A DNA stretch of 61,195 nt from an uncultured Bacteroidota bacterium (lineage in GTDB: Bacteria; Bacteroidota; Bacteroidia; Bacteroidales; F082), in the NCBI GenBank assembly GCA_913009685.1, contig CAJVXP010000011.1:1-61195 (forward strand), given 5' to 3'. Below the pieces are notes generated by a model. It was not told the DNA's origin. It searched no databases and saw only the letters and a list, made by a program, of their open reading frames with translations. The position numbers and the translations under genes are program-made. Shown one piece after another: positions 10,601 through 19,466 of the stretch (position 1 is the stretch's first letter; every line of letters begins with the position of its first letter).

Positions 10601-11366
10601 GCTCGGCACCCATGGAGCAGTTAAGCCCGACGCTGAGCAGATCGATGTGTTTTATGGAAGTGAAAAAGGCTGCTAACGTCTGTCCTGAAAGTGTTCGTCC
10701 GCTGGCATCGGTTATGGTTCCGGAAACCATCACGGGAATTTTCTCTCCTTTTTCTTCCATGATTTTTTCAATGGCAAAGAGCGCTGCTTTGGCATTGAGC
10801 GTATCGAAAATGGTTTCCACGAGCAGCACATCCGCTCCGCCTCCGAGTAATGCCGATGCCTGCTTGTAGTAATCTTCCATCAGTCCATCGAAACTCACAT
10901 TCCGGTAACCGGGGTCGTTTACTTTGGGTGACATGGAAGCGGTTTTGCTGGTTGGCCCCATGGCGCCGGCCACAAATCGCGGCTTTTCGGGAGTTATTTG
11001 TGTAAACTTATCCGCAGCGGCACGCGCCAGTTTGGCCGCATTCAGGTTCATCTTATAAACATAATCCTCCAGCCCGTAATCACTCTGCGAGATGCGTGTG
11101 CCGTTGAAAGTATTGGTTTCGATGATGTCGGCACCGGCTTCAAGATACTGCTCATGTATTTCGCGAATAATCTGCGGCTGCGTGATGTTCAGCAGATCGT
11201 TATTGCCTTTGAGCAATTGTTTTACATTTTCAAATTGCTTGCCGCGGTAGTCTTTTTCTTCGAGTTGGTAGCGCTGAATCATAGTACCCATGGCGCCGTC
11301 GAGCACCAGCACCCGTTTTTTTAATTCCTCTCTTATATCAGGTTTTATATTAGTCATTTTAATCAT
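7677..11366 (-). CDS. metH: Cobalamin-dependent methionine synthase
   Basis: Transfers a methyl group from methyltetrahydrofolate to homocysteine through methylcobalamin. At 1,229 residues it is the full four-module enzyme. In order: the homocysteine/zinc domain ([13 protein letters not shown] at the start, zinc cysteines in NCSMGAEQ and [12 protein letters not shown] near 310), the pterin domain ([12 protein letters not shown], about 360 onward), the B12 cap and Rossmann domain with [11 protein letters not shown], and the AdoMet reactivation domain ([15 protein letters not shown] near the C-terminus). Two starts are possible, 11366 or the ATG at 11357. metF follows after 19 bp. The long leader carries a SAM-I riboswitch. 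Confidence 0.97.
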   Translation of the reverse strand: MIKMTNIKPDIREELKKRVLVLDGAMGTMIQRYQLEEKDYRGKQFENVKQLLKGNNDLLNITQPQIIREIHEQYLEAGADIIETNTFNGTRISQSDYGLEDYVYKMNLNAAKLARAAADKFTQITPEKPRFVAGAMGPTSKTASMSPKVNDPGYRNVSFDGLMEDYYKQASALLGGGADVLLVETIFDTLNAKAALFAIEKIMEEKGEKIPVMVSGTITDASGRTLSGQTLAAFFTSIKHIDLLSVGLNCSMGAEQIRPYLAELSRIAPFPVSVYPNAGLPNQFGEYDESPHKMAGHIKDFLDNRYANIVGGCCGTTPEHIREMVALAQKAEIRKVPPKKHVTELSGLEPVVIEKDKNFVNIGERTNVSGSRRFARLIREGKYEEALSVARNQVENGAQILDVSMDDGMLDAKKEMVRFLNMMASEPEISRLPVMIDSSRWEVIEAGLKCIQGKGIVNSISLKNGEKEFLEHARKIRDYGAAAVVMAFDESGQAATYERRIAVCKRAYDLLTQKVNFPPEDIIFDPNILAIGTGMDEHNNYAVDFIKATKWIKKNLPYTKVSGGVSNLSFSFRGNNTVREALNSVFLYHAIKAGMDMGIVNPGMLQIYDEIPADLRTLAEDVVLNRRKDATERLLVYADKVKNQFVKKEIKTDAWRKEPVNKRLEHAMIKGITEFIEQDVNEARQQFPRALDVIEQPLMAGMNHVGDLFGEGKMFLPQVVKSARVMKKAVSFLLPYIEAEKQEGEASNAGTVVLATVKGDVHDIGKNIVGVVLSCNNYEVIDLGVMVPAAKILEIAENENADVVGLSGLITPSLEEMVQVASEMKRKGLKIPLLIGGATTSAVHTAVKIAPGYNQPVIHVRDASKVTGILAKLFSPTEHEKFVNDIRTSYEKMREQHFGRQKRKQYISLEEARENRFKPDWKTTDISKPKFIGTKYFEDYPLEKLRPYIDWTFFFHAWKLNGKYPAIFDDPMKGEEAKKIYDDAQEMLDKIISEKWLRAKGVIGIYPAHAVGDSVEVFSPENKKLPNFHFLRNQEKKEAGTPNLCLSDFIAPKETGIPDYIGFFAITTGLGIEEHIKAFEANNDDYQAIMLKVIADRLAEAFAEQLHERVRKEFWGYAANEKLNMQKIMREKYRGIRPAPGYPACPEHSEKQTIFDLLKVEEKTGIRLTENYAMYPAAAVSGYYFAHPQAQYFNVGKLLPDQLEDYARRKGLPLEKVKILLNMNIVENE

Positions 11367-11382
11367 AGTTTAAGCGCAACTC

Positions 11383-11403
11383 TCCGGTGAAAATTTCGCC
11401 GGA
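11383..11403 (-). promoter_or_regulatory. Hairpin just upstream of the metH start, possible expression platform
   Basis: TCCGG and CCGGA arms (outer CTC/GAG pairs extend them to 11380 and 11409) flank an AT-rich loop shortly before the metH start codon. No T tract follows, so control of translation is more likely than intrinsic termination. This is inference. Confidence 0.4.
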
Positions 11404-11484
11404 CAAGAGCAAACAGTGGTATAAAGATACTATTTACACGTCTGTTAGACGGATGCGTTTTGTTTTTTCATTGAACTTCTTTTA

Positions 11485-11600
11485 ATTTATCATTTCCCAT
11501 CCGCCAAAAGCGGACGGGTTAGGTATTGGCACCTTTTCCGCTTGTGCGGAAGGTTGCCAGAGCTTCACAGAGCCTAATCTCTCCACCCTTCTTTATAAAT
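11485..11600 (-). ncRNA. SAM-I (S-box) riboswitch in the metH-metF leader
   Basis: Read on the minus strand, the conserved S-box core is visible in order: GGTGGAGAGATTAGGC, GTGAAGC, GGCAACC, the P3 hairpin TTCCGC/GCGGAA, then AAGGTGCCAAT. P4 follows as CCCGTCCGC/GCGGATGGG (9 bp, including one G-U pair). P1 can form from ATTTAT (11600-11595) and ATAAAT (11490-11485). It lies between a TATCTTTG promoter box at 11641-11648 and metH. S-box RNAs bind S-adenosylmethionine and lower expression when SAM is plentiful. Confidence 0.92.
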
Positions 11601-11640
11601 CAAAATACCTCACAGAAAAGGAGGGATTTGAATTATGAAG

Positions 11641-11648
11641 CAAAGATA
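11641..11648 (-). promoter_or_regulatory. -7 box of the metH-metF promoter
   Basis: TATCTTTG on the minus strand matches the Bacteroidota TAnnTTTG element, about 40 bp upstream of the S-box P1 helix. No clear -33 TTTG at the usual spacing was found. Confidence 0.6.
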
Positions 11649-11713
11649 GAAAAAATCTAAACAAGCAGCATCTTTTCGGATTTTTGGGTAAATATTAAAT
11701 TATGCGGAGGCAC

Positions 11714-11885
11714 AGTACGGGCACAAGCGGACGCTTACGCCATTTTTGATTATCCACCGTTTAGCTCCGAGGCAATTGAGGGCGGCACGTGTGTGGCAAT
11801 TGCCGTGGGAGTCGGCTGTATAGAAACGAAATCTTACCGGAATGGGAACAGAAGTACGGGCACAAGCGGACGCTTGCGCCATTTG
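11714..11885. repeat. Paired copies of the ACAAGCGGACGCTT intergenic repeat
   Basis: Near-identical segments reading GTACGGGCACAAGCGGACGC then TT(A/G)CGCCATTT occur at about 11716-11746 and 11855-11885. The core is a partial palindrome (aagcg..cgctt). The same core recurs in the array near manA (20.5-20.9 kb). The intervening DNA has no recognisable gene. Confidence 0.7.
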
Positions 11886-11907
11886 TTAGTGGCCATTTTT
11901 GGTTCCA

Positions 11908-11957
11908 TGCCTCTGAATAAATTCACAGGCAATTGTTGAGTCGTCCCTACGGGACTT
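11908..11957. repeat. Direct repeat module A, left copy (upstream of ahcY)
   Basis: This segment (core AATTCACAGGCAATTGTTGA followed by GTCGTCCCTACGGGACTTT) recurs almost unchanged at 13936-13985, on the other side of ahcY and in the same orientation. The inverted completion of its GTCCCTACGGGAC half is degenerate here. Confidence 0.8.
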
Positions 11958-12022
11958 TGCGGCAAAGTCCCATAGGGAGTTCTGTGTTTAAAAGAAGTGG
12001 GTTGCCGGATTTATAATTGACC

Positions 12023-12081
12023 CCGTCATTGCGATGAGCATCGGGTTGGGCATGTGTGTCAGGGTGAAGAAGCAATCTCTA
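12023..12081. repeat. Dispersed CGTCATTGCGA...GAAGCAATCT repeat
   Basis: CGTCATTGCGATGAGC on the left and GAAGAAGCAATCTC on the right form the widely seen intergenic inverted-repeat pair (cattgcga/gcaat). No gene is associated with it. Confidence 0.5.
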
Positions 12082-12202
12082 AATGGTTTCCGTGGTAATA
12101 ATATGGATAGACATCCGGGCTAGCATATTCGCAAAGAGGCGGTATTCTTTTCCTTTCGTTAAACAAAACCGAGAGTCGGGAAGAGTCTGGCCTCAGCTCC
12201 AT

Positions 12203-12239
12203 CCTTTCAGGAGCAAGGCCACCTGAAAGGTTACCCCGT
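12203..12239. repeat. Direct repeat module B, left copy
   Basis: The hairpin-forming segment CCTTTCAGG...CCTGAAAGG with the tail TTACCCCGT recurs at 14064-14100 downstream of ahcY with two differences. It sits about 70 bp before the ahcY start. Confidence 0.8.
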
Positions 12240-12270
12240 ATATCTATTCTGCACCACTCAGAAAAATGAT

Positions 12271-12278
12271 TAATTTTG
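12271..12278 (+). promoter_or_regulatory. -7 box of the ahcY promoter
   Basis: TAATTTTG fits TAnnTTTG and lies 31 bp before the ahcY ATG. The -33 region is weak (TCTG at about 12248). Confidence 0.6.
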
Positions 12279-12309
12279 CAACCACTTAAACAGAAAACAT
12301 TATAAAACC

Positions 12310-13764
12310 ATGTCAGAAATAGAAACAAAAAACAAACTACAATTTAAAGTTGCCGACCTTCATTTGAATGAATGGGGACGCAAAGAGATTGAAATTGCAG
12401 AAAAAGAGATGCCAGGGCTGATGGCGCTGCGCAGAAAATATGGTGAGCAAAAACCGCTAAAAGGTGCTCGTATCACCGGTTCACTACACATGACCATTCA
12501 AACAGCCGTTTTGATAGAAACACTGGTTGAGCTGGGCGCTGATGTGCGCTGGGCCAGTTGTAATATTTTCTCCACACAGGATCATGCCGCAGCTGCTATT
12601 GCTGTCGGCAAAAACGGCACTCCGGAAAATCCGCAGGGTGTTCCTGTCTTTGCCTGGAAGGGTGAAACACTGAATGAATACTGGTGGTGTACAAACCAGG
12701 CATTGTCGTTTCCGAACGGCAAAGGACATAACCTGATTGTGGACGATGGTGGCGATGCTACTTTGTTGATTCACAAAGGTTTTGCTGCCGAAAACGATCC
12801 TTCAACGATTGATATCAAAGCTGAAAGCGAGGAAGAAGAAGAAATTTTGAGTCTGTTGAAAACTACGCTGGCGGAAGATCCCCAAAGATGGCATAATATT
12901 GTAAAAGAGTGGAAAGGTGTTTCAGAGGAGACTACCACCGGAGTACACCGCCTTTATCAGATGAAAGAAGATGGTACCCTTTTGGTTCCGGCCATCAACG
13001 TGAACGACTCGGTAACCAAATCAAAATTTGATAACCTTTACGGATGCCGCGAATCGCTTGCCGATGGTATCAAACGTGCCACAGACGTTATGATTGCCGG
13101 AAAAGTGGTGGTAGTTGCCGGATATGGCGATGTGGGAAAAGGTTCGTCCAAATCTATGAAATCTTATGGTGCCCGCGTGATTGTTACCGAAATTGATCCT
13201 ATCTGCGCTTTGCAGGCCTCCATGGAAGGATTTGAGGTTACCACGATGGAAGAGGCGATAAAAGAGGGAAACATTTTCGTTACTACCACCGGAAACCGCG
13301 ACATCATCACCATCGACCACATGGCTGCCATGAAAGACGAAGCCATCGTCTGCAACATTGGCCATTTTGATAACGAGATTCAGGTTTCCAAACTGGATAA
13401 TTACCCCGGAATTAAGAAAATCAATGTAAAACCACAGGTGGACAAATACATTTTCCCCGATGGGCATTGTATTTACCTGTTGGCAGAAGGGCGCCTCGTC
13501 AACCTCGGTTGTGCCACCGGACATCCTTCGTTTGTGATGAGCAACTCATTCACCAACCAGACGCTGGCACAAATGGATTTGTGGGAACACCGTGACCATT
13601 ATGACATTGATGTTTATCGCCTGCCGAAATATCTTGATGAGGAAGTGGCTCGTCTGCACCTCGACCAGCTTGGCGTGAAACTGACAAAGCTTTCCCCCGA
13701 ACAGGCAGAGTATCTTGGCCTAAAGGTAGAAGGACCTTACAAACCAGACTTTTACAGGTATTAA
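12310..13764 (+). CDS. ahcY: Adenosylhomocysteinase (S-adenosylhomocysteine hydrolase)
   Basis: Splits S-adenosylhomocysteine into adenosine and homocysteine, removing the inhibitor left by methyltransferases and feeding MetH. At 484 residues it is full length. Seen: the substrate-domain segments [16 protein letters not shown] and [11 protein letters not shown], the NAD Rossmann motif [13 protein letters not shown], the NIGHFDNEI motif and the C-terminal KPDFYRY tail that completes the neighbouring active site. It is divergent from the metH-metF operon, so the three genes make up a methyl cycle block. The gene is enclosed by two copies of repeat modules A and B in direct orientation. Confidence 0.97.
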   Translation: MSEIETKNKLQFKVADLHLNEWGRKEIEIAEKEMPGLMALRRKYGEQKPLKGARITGSLHMTIQTAVLIETLVELGADVRWASCNIFSTQDHAAAAIAVGKNGTPENPQGVPVFAWKGETLNEYWWCTNQALSFPNGKGHNLIVDDGGDATLLIHKGFAAENDPSTIDIKAESEEEEEILSLLKTTLAEDPQRWHNIVKEWKGVSEETTTGVHRLYQMKEDGTLLVPAINVNDSVTKSKFDNLYGCRESLADGIKRATDVMIAGKVVVVAGYGDVGKGSSKSMKSYGARVIVTEIDPICALQASMEGFEVTTMEEAIKEGNIFVTTTGNRDIITIDHMAAMKDEAIVCNIGHFDNEIQVSKLDNYPGIKKINVKPQVDKYIFPDGHCIYLLAEGRLVNLGCATGHPSFVMSNSFTNQTLAQMDLWEHRDHYDIDVYRLPKYLDEEVARLHLDQLGVKLTKLSPEQAEYLGLKVEGPYKPDFYRY

Positions 13765-13935
13765 AATGATAATTTTAGTACTGAATTCAAGTCACAGGTG
13801 CAACTTTATGAAAAAATATATTGATTACATATTGAAATAAAGGATGGGGAAAACATAACGCCGGATTCTTATTCAATTTTTCAATATTTTTCTAATTTTA
13901 TCTGGAAATTTCTATCAGCAGGGGTTCAAATACGC
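13765..13935. other. Start of the ahcY downstream gap, no gene seen
   Basis: AT-rich sequence without a convincing frame or hairpin. The gap continues with repeat modules A and B and ends in a terminator-like hairpin before 14469. Confidence 0.5.
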
Positions 13936-14013
13936 TGCCTGGGAATAAATTCACAGGCAATTGTTGAGTCGTCCCTACGGGACTTTTTCCTTAGTCCCGT
14001 AGGGACGACTCAA
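13936..14013. repeat. Direct repeat module A, right copy, with a perfect 21-bp hairpin
   Basis: This copy carries an intact inverted repeat: TTGAGTCGTCCCTACGGGAC plus T (13964-13984) pairs perfectly with 13993-14013 around an 8-nt loop. The left copy near 11.9 kb has lost much of the second arm. There is no T tract after the stem, so I do not call it a terminator. Confidence 0.8.
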
Positions 14014-14063
14014 ACTTAGCTTTGGACTTTCTGTCCAATGCGGGTTTTTGTCCACAGTTCCAA

Positions 14064-14100
14064 CCTTTCAGGGGCAAGGCCACCTGAAAGGTTAACCCGT
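14064..14100. repeat. Direct repeat module B, right copy
   Basis: CCTTTCAGGGGCAAGGCC then ACCTGAAAGGTTAACCCGT. It has the same order and orientation relative to module A as on the left side of ahcY, but the A-B spacing differs. Confidence 0.8.
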
Positions 14101-14406
14101 TCACGTGCAAAGTTTCAGTCCTGCTTCGCTCATTCGAATTTGCAATCCGAATGTTATGGGAAAGGCGATATGTGCCAAAGGCACTCAGGCAGGACGAATA
14201 ATTTCTCGCTTGCGAAAACTCAATAATTCGTTCAATTTGTTCAATTCGACGACAAAAATGATACGATGACCTGACTTTTATTCATTTGAGTTGAAGCAAA
14301 AATGCAATGCGGAAATTTGTACCATGTGAAGCAAAAAACTTTCATGTTGACCAGAATAGTATTTTGAAAATTTTATTGCTTATCCCTCAAAATTTTATTT
14401 AGCCAG

Positions 14407-14438
14407 AAAAAGCGTTTCAACTGTGAAGCGCTTTTTTT
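14407..14438. terminator. Terminator-like hairpin upstream of the fructosamine-kinase-like gene
   Basis: The 9-bp stem AGCGTTTCA/TGAAGCGCT (14411-14419 with 14424-14432, one G-T pair) has a 4-nt loop, a run of A before it and seven T after it. It ends 30 bp before the next start codon on the same strand, so it may end the ahcY transcript or a short RNA. Confidence 0.7.
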
Positions 14439-14468
14439 GTATCTTGCAGGAACCTTAAGCTATGTCTG

Positions 14469-15341
14469 ATGCATTGGAAAACTGCCATAGAAGATTTTTT
14501 GACTGATGAATTTGGTAAACAGGTTCAAATCAGTTCGGTAAATGCTGTGGGTGGTGGTTCCATTAATTCGGCTTACGGTTTGGAAACCAATGTGGGGAAA
14601 TTTTTCGTCAAACTAAATTCAGCATCGCGTTATCCCAAAATGTTTGAGAAAGAGGCGTTGGGGCTGAAAATTCTTTCAGAAGCGGCAGAACTTCCGGTTC
14701 CCGTGGTGGCAGGCTTTGGTGAAAGCCATGCAGAAGCTTTCCTTGTTTTAAAATTTATTGAAACCGGCATGCCCTCTGCCGGATTTTGGGAAAACTTCGG
14801 GCGTGCTCTGGCCCGGCTTCATGGACATACTGCGGATACTTTTGGCCTTGACCATGACAATTACATCGGCTCACTTACCCAAAGCAATGCATTTCATAAT
14901 GCCTGGGAAACGTTTTTTGTGGAAGAAAGGCTGCAACCGCTTATGGGTAGGGCTTTTGATAATAAATTACTGGACAACAGTGACATAAAAGCCTTTGAGA
15001 GCTTTTTTGCCCGAATGGATACACTTTTCCCTAAAGAGCCCCCGGCTTTGTTGCATGGCGATCTGTGGAGCGGGAATTTTATGACAAACCGGGATGGGGA
15101 AGCCGTGCTTATTGACCCGGCAGTGTATTACGGGCATCGTGAAATGGATTTGGGAATGTCGCAGCTTTTCGGAGGATTTCATCGCCGGTTTTACGACGCT
15201 TACAATGAAATTTACCCATTGGAAACGGGTTGGCAAAAACGACTGGACTATTGTAATCTTTATCCGCTATTGGTGCATGTAAATTTGTTTGGTGGAAGTT
15301 ACGTGGGCTCGGTAAGGCAAATTCTTAGGCTGGTTAGCTGA
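14469..15341 (+). CDS. Fructosamine kinase family protein
   Basis: A 290-residue member of the fructosamine/ketosamine-3-kinase family (aminoglycoside-phosphotransferase fold). Characterised members phosphorylate sugar adducts on protein or amino-acid amines, leading to their removal; the exact substrate here is unknown. Seen: a glycine-rich ATP loop (VGGGSINSAYGL, about 26-37), the VKLN lysine (about 48), the catalytic loop HGDLWSGN (about 196-203) and the metal-binding IDPAVYYGHREMDL. It probably has its own promoter, because a terminator-like hairpin lies just upstream. The permease gene follows after 89 bp. Confidence 0.88.
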   Translation: MHWKTAIEDFLTDEFGKQVQISSVNAVGGGSINSAYGLETNVGKFFVKLNSASRYPKMFEKEALGLKILSEAAELPVPVVAGFGESHAEAFLVLKFIETGMPSAGFWENFGRALARLHGHTADTFGLDHDNYIGSLTQSNAFHNAWETFFVEERLQPLMGRAFDNKLLDNSDIKAFESFFARMDTLFPKEPPALLHGDLWSGNFMTNRDGEAVLIDPAVYYGHREMDLGMSQLFGGFHRRFYDAYNEIYPLETGWQKRLDYCNLYPLLVHVNLFGGSYVGSVRQILRLVS

Positions 15342-15396
15342 CGAAAGGAGTATGAAAATATTTTAATCGAACCTTTTTTTCAAACAAATCATTCGT

Positions 15397-15404
15397 TATC
15401 TTTG
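15397..15404 (+). promoter_or_regulatory. -7 box upstream of the AI-2E family gene
   Basis: TATCTTTG, 26 bp before the ATG at 15431, matches TAnnTTTG. It indicates that the permease gene is transcribed separately. Confidence 0.6.
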
Positions 15405-15430
15405 GCAAAGCATTCTGCAAAATACATTTT

Positions 15431-16504
15431 ATGAAACATCTTTTAATCAGCGACCGTATTTTCCGAATAACCCTGTTTACTGCAGCAAGCTTTATAATTA
15501 TTGCCGGCATGATGATGGCCGAATCATTTATCACCCTCATGCTGTTGTCTGTTTTTATCAGTATTATCGGCGTCCATCCTGTCGCCTGGCTTGATAAGAA
15601 AAAGGTTCCACACTGGCTTTCCGTTATTATTATTTTGCTGGGTTTTCTGATTATTATTTCAGGCTTAAGTGGTATTATAGGCAGCTCGGTTAGTAGTTTT
15701 ACCGCCCATCTGGGGAAATATGAATCCCGGTTAGGAGGCATTCTTATATCTATAAACCAGGAATTTAGTCACTATGGTATCAATCTTTCTACTGACCGGC
15801 TGACAAAAATGTTCGACCCTGCCAAGATACTTGATTTTACCGCTTCCACCCTGGGACAACTTGGAAACGTGATGAGTAACACCGCTTTAATCTTTTTTAT
15901 TGTCCTTTTCATTTTGCTTGAAATGAACAGCATAGCATTAAAGGCCAAGATTTTCGGAGCCACGGCCTCTGAAAAGTCGCTTATAAACCTTTCCCGTATT
16001 GAAAAAAGTGTTCGTCACTATCTGGTTATCAAGACTTTTGTAAGTTTGCTGACGGGTGTATTAATTACCTTTTTCTTATGGATTATTGGCGTGGAATATG
16101 CCGTGCTGTGGGGTTTAATCGCTTTTATGCTTAACTACATTCCCAATATCGGTTCTATTATTGCCGCCATCCCCGCCGTACTTTTTGCCTGGATTCAGTT
16201 GGGGTTTGGCCCTGCTGTTTGGGCTTTGGTTGCCTTTGCAGTGGTTAATTTGTTTATTGGCTATCTTGTCGAACCCCGCGTGATGGGAAAAGGTATGGGC
16301 CTTTCGACGCTGGTGGTTTTTCTCTCGTTGATTGTCTGGGGATATGTGCTGGGTATTGTGGGCATGTTTCTTTCGGTTCCGCTTACCATGACACTGAAAA
16401 TTATTCTTGAGTATAATGAAAATACCCGGCCTCTTGCCGCATGGCTGGGAACGGATGAAGATGCGCTGAAACTGATTAACAAAAAAGAAGTCGAAACTTT
16501 CTGA
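15431..16504 (+). CDS. AI-2E family transporter (YdiK/TqsA-like permease)
   Basis: A 357-residue inner-membrane protein of the AI-2E transporter family. Two N-terminal spans (about 11-55), a third at about 60-80, a soluble stretch with amphipathic helices (about 85-145) and a C-terminal bundle of spans (about 150-330) fit the family layout. The conserved block LNYIPNIGSIIAAIPAVLFA is present, as is the late VEPRVMGKGMGLS loop. Members are variously linked to autoinducer-2 export or Na+/H+ exchange, so the substrate cannot be named from sequence. Confidence 0.9.
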   Translation: MKHLLISDRIFRITLFTAASFIIIAGMMMAESFITLMLLSVFISIIGVHPVAWLDKKKVPHWLSVIIILLGFLIIISGLSGIIGSSVSSFTAHLGKYESRLGGILISINQEFSHYGINLSTDRLTKMFDPAKILDFTASTLGQLGNVMSNTALIFFIVLFILLEMNSIALKAKIFGATASEKSLINLSRIEKSVRHYLVIKTFVSLLTGVLITFFLWIIGVEYAVLWGLIAFMLNYIPNIGSIIAAIPAVLFAWIQLGFGPAVWALVAFAVVNLFIGYLVEPRVMGKGMGLSTLVVFLSLIVWGYVLGIVGMFLSVPLTMTLKIILEYNENTRPLAAWLGTDEDALKLINKKEVETF

Positions 16505-16532
16505 TTCCCTTTTACGGAGAATAAAATAATCC

Positions 16533-16562
16533 TTGATTCTGTCTCTTTTCTCAGTACTTTTG
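16533..16562 (+). promoter_or_regulatory. Promoter of glnS
   Basis: TTG (16533-16535), a 19-bp spacer and TACTTTTG (16555-16562) fit the Bacteroidota -33/-7 promoter very well, 31 bp before the glnS ATG. Confidence 0.75.
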
Positions 16563-16593
16563 CTTTTTCATTTGAATTAATTTTTTTACAGTT

Positions 16594-18273
16594 ATGGAAT
16601 CGGCTGAAAACAACGCCCGGTCGCTCAATTTTATTGAAACCATCATTGAGGAAGACCTTCAGAACAATAAAAATAACGGGAAAATACATTTTCGTTTTCC
16701 CCCCGAACCTAATGGTTATCTGCATATTGGCCATGCCAAATCTATCTGCCTGAATTTCGGACTGGCTGAAAAATACAAAGGCTTGTGCAATCTGCGTTTT
16801 GATGACACCAATCCCGCAAAAGAAGATGTGGAGTATGTCGATTCCATTAAAGAAGATATTCAGTGGCTGGGATTTCAGTGGAACGGTGAGCCACTGTTTA
16901 CCTCAAACTATTTTGACCAGCTTTACGGATGGGCTATGCAACTGATAAAACAGGGGAACGCTTATGTGGATGAGCAGCCGCAGGAAGAAATCAGTCGGCA
17001 AAAAGGCGTTCCTACCCGTCCCGGAACGGAAAGCCCTTACCGAAACCGTCCGGAGGAAGAGAACCTGCTGCTTTTCGAAAAGATGAAAAACGGGGAAGTG
17101 GCGGATGGCGCCATGGTTTTGCGCGCCAAAATCGACATGAGTTCGCCCAACATGCACATGCGCGATCCAATTATATACAGAGTCTTGCATGCCGAACATC
17201 ACCGCACCGGAAACAAATGGAACATTTATCCCATGTACGATTTTGCTCACGGACAGTCCGATTATATCGAAGGCATTACTCATTCGCTGTGTACACTGGA
17301 ATTTGAAATTCACCGGCCGCTTTACGACTGGTTTCTCGACCAGCTTGCCGAAGCAGGCCGTCCGCGTCCGCGGCAGATTGAATTTGCCCGGTTGAACCTG
17401 AGCTACACGGTTATGAGCAAGCGCAAACTGCTGGAGATGGTGGAGAAAAACCTGGTTTCCGGCTGGGACGACCCTCGTATGCCTACCATTTCAGGTCTGC
17501 GCCGCAGAGGTTATACACCCGAATCTATTCGCCAGTTCGCCGACCGTATCGGCATCGCCAAACGCGACAATGTGATTGATGTGGGACTTTTGGAATTCAG
17601 CGTGCGCGAACATCTGAACAAAATTACGCCTCGTGTTTTCGGCGTTTTGGACCCGGTGAAGGTGATCATTACCAATTATCCGGAAGACAAAGTGGAAATG
17701 CTGGAACTTATTAATAATCCGGAAGATGAAACTGCCGGAACACGTCAGGTTCCTTTTTCCCGCGAACTTTACATCGAACGCAATGATTTTATGGAAGACC
17801 CGCCACGGAAATTCTTCCGCCTTGGCCCGGGACGTGAAGTACGCCTGAAAGGGGCCTACTTTGTGAAATGCGAAGATTACAAAAAAGATGAAAATGGCAA
17901 CGTTACCGCGATTTATTGTACTTACGACCCTGACACAAAAAGCGGTAGTGGCTCCCAGCGAAAAGTAAAAGGGACATTGCACTGGGTTTCCGTACAACAT
18001 GCCGTGAATGCAGAAGTACGTCTTTATGACCGGCTTTTCCTCGACGAAGATCCGGCCGGTCACAAAGACCGCGATTTTAAAGAATTCCTGAATCCCGATT
18101 CGTTAAAGATTCTCCAAAACTGCAAACTGGAGCCTTCGCTGAAAGAGATTAAACACGGTGATAAATTTCAGTTCCAGCGCCTCGGTTATTTCTGCGTTGA
18201 CAAGGATAGTCGTTCTGAGTATCCGATTTTCAACCGGACCGTGCCTTTGCGGGATAGCTGGAAAAAAATGTAA
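16594..18273 (+). CDS. glnS: Glutaminyl-tRNA synthetase
   Basis: Charges tRNA-Gln directly with glutamine. The 559-residue class I enzyme shows the HIGH signature in [16 protein letters not shown] (about residues 32-47), a FDDTNP motif that discriminates GlnRS/GluRS, and the KMSKS-type VMSKRKL loop (about 272-278). The C-terminal beta-barrel anticodon-binding region follows. Presence of GlnRS suggests the cell need not rely on transamidation for Gln-tRNA. The gene has its own strong promoter and no close partner downstream. Confidence 0.97.
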   Translation: MESAENNARSLNFIETIIEEDLQNNKNNGKIHFRFPPEPNGYLHIGHAKSICLNFGLAEKYKGLCNLRFDDTNPAKEDVEYVDSIKEDIQWLGFQWNGEPLFTSNYFDQLYGWAMQLIKQGNAYVDEQPQEEISRQKGVPTRPGTESPYRNRPEEENLLLFEKMKNGEVADGAMVLRAKIDMSSPNMHMRDPIIYRVLHAEHHRTGNKWNIYPMYDFAHGQSDYIEGITHSLCTLEFEIHRPLYDWFLDQLAEAGRPRPRQIEFARLNLSYTVMSKRKLLEMVEKNLVSGWDDPRMPTISGLRRRGYTPESIRQFADRIGIAKRDNVIDVGLLEFSVREHLNKITPRVFGVLDPVKVIITNYPEDKVEMLELINNPEDETAGTRQVPFSRELYIERNDFMEDPPRKFFRLGPGREVRLKGAYFVKCEDYKKDENGNVTAIYCTYDPDTKSGSGSQRKVKGTLHWVSVQHAVNAEVRLYDRLFLDEDPAGHKDRDFKEFLNPDSLKILQNCKLEPSLKEIKHGDKFQFQRLGYFCVDKDSRSEYPIFNRTVPLRDSWKKM

Positions 18274-18293
18274 CCTTTCAGTTCATCTACATA

Positions 18294-18517
18294 GGGTCTG
18301 CTGAAAAAGTCCGTAGTGCATCAGATACAAGGCCGCAAGGCGAAGCTGTATACTAATACTGCGAGCCATAGCAACGAAGTAGATGATGTGCTACGGGCTA
18401 ACTAAACAAAAAATGCAGGGAAATTAACGTCTTTCAGTCAAAAACTTTGCATTTGAAGTTGCTGAGTTTAATATATCTTATTGATTATTATCTAATAGAG
18501 TGTTTTTCAGCAGACCC
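18294..18517. mobile_element. MITE-like element with 15-bp inverted repeats and TACATA duplication
   Basis: The 224-bp element starts with GGGTCTGCTGAAAAA (18294-18308) and ends with its exact reverse complement (18503-18517). The hexamer TACATA directly repeats on both sides (18288-18293 and 18518-18523), which is the mark of transposition. No transposase frame is present inside, so it must be mobilised by an enzyme encoded elsewhere. The insertion is 14 bp after the glnS stop codon. Family assignment is not possible without a search. Confidence 0.88.
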
Positions 18518-18526
18518 TACATATAT

Positions 18527-18548
18527 ATTCGGGCGTGAACGCCCGAAT
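18527..18548. repeat. Palindrome ATTCGGGCG/CGCCCGAAT
   Basis: Nine-base arms around a 4-nt centre, immediately after the MITE. No T tract follows. It could still slow transcription between the convergent glnS and hotdog genes. The rest of the gap to 18651 shows nothing recognisable. Confidence 0.5.
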
Positions 18549-18651
18549 CTGATTAGGAGAATAAGGATTTTAATCCGTGGCCAAAAGTCGGGATTGTCCC
18601 TGCGCACCCCAGCACCTCTAAAGGGGGACCTTACCGCACGTTAGCTTGTTC

Positions 18652-19185
18652 TCATTTTACCACTTTGCCTAATCGCTCTTTCTCATTTTTTTTTCGTTTT
18701 TCTTTATAAAAGGCCTTATCCGCCACATATAGTTTTTTATCCAATTCGGCATAGACCTTTCCTGCTTTGTCCTCAAAATGCACTGGCAGACTCAGGGTCA
18801 TTTCTTTTTGCTTTGCCACTGTTTCTTTTATTTCGGCAATCAGTTCATCGGTTACCAAAAAGCGGGCACAAACCTGATGACTTATGGGGCGTATAAACTT
18901 CACGACAGCTTCTTTGTCCCAAACCACATAACCGGAGCCGAGGATGCGTATTAGTTGAATCATGTATATGGGGTCAAGAGCCGAATAGATACTTCCGCCA
19001 TAGACGGTTCCTACATAATTCCTTGTTTTCCAGGTGAGTTTAACCGACACATGAATCTCTTTCCAGTCATTGGAGATAAAACGAACCCTGCCACCGGAAC
19101 GATGATAAGCGGGAAAAAGATTGAAACCGAACCGTTCTGTTTTTGTTTTGAAGCTTTCTGCTTTTTCTGTCTTAAAACACTTCAC
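18652..19185 (-). CDS. DUF4442 hotdog-fold thioesterase-like protein
   Basis: A 177-residue protein resembling the DUF4442 family of hotdog-fold putative thioesterases. Seen: a segment FISNDWKEIHVSVKL, the NYVGTVYGGSIYSALDPIY helix typical of the fold (compare HGGxxxxLAD in acyl-CoA thioesterases) and a downstream strand VVKFIRPI. Substrate unknown. The first codon is GTG at 19185, and no in-frame ATG exists upstream before a stop. The gene was probably originally 15 bp behind manA, but a MITE now separates them. The C-terminal 30 residues are very Lys/Glu-rich. Confidence 0.8.
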   Translation of the reverse strand: MKCFKTEKAESFKTKTERFGFNLFPAYHRSGGRVRFISNDWKEIHVSVKLTWKTRNYVGTVYGGSIYSALDPIYMIQLIRILGSGYVVWDKEAVVKFIRPISHQVCARFLVTDELIAEIKETVAKQKEMTLSLPVHFEDKAGKVYAELDKKLYVADKAFYKEKRKKNEKERLGKVVK

Positions 19186-19204
19186 ATCGCAGTTATTAAA
19201 TTAA

Positions 19205-19466
19205 GGGGACTTCTAATAATTCCTTTCTTTCAAGAAACAAATGAGATAAACAAGATACAAGGCATAAATTTTTCTGAATAGCCGTAGCTATTGATAAAAA
19301 TTTTAACGCTGTCAGATTGTTTATCTCATTTGTTCCCATGGGGTTTCCAGAGTTTTTCATATACTTCTTCAATTTTTCTTGCATTATCCCGATAGTACAT
19401 CAAAAATTTTCATCGTCTATAAAAAACTCTGAAAATCTTGATGCGAAGTAATTATTAGAAGTTCCC
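19205..19466. mobile_element. MITE-like element inserted at the manA stop codon (TTAA duplication)
   Basis: The ends GGGGACTTCTAATAATT (19205-19221) and the matching right end (19450-19466, one mismatch) are inverted. TTAA repeats directly on both sides (19201-19204 and 19467-19470). The right TTAA contains the manA stop codon, so the insertion preserved the stop exactly. The interior (262 bp in all) holds nested inverted words, AACAAATGAGATAAACAA against TTGTTTATCTCATTTGTT, and CAGAGTTTTT against AAAAACTCTG, so it can fold into a branched structure. No transposase is encoded. A 56-bp relative is at 48892. Confidence 0.9.

Noticed and set aside
11700-11882. A 60-codon frame with several cysteines on the minus strand
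   Set aside because: Both ends are copies of the ACAAGCGGACGCTT repeat, and the centre has no protein family character.
13964-14013. Intrinsic terminator for ahcY at the 21-bp hairpin
   Set aside because: The stem is strong but is not followed by a T tract on either strand, and the same sequence recurs elsewhere as a repeat.
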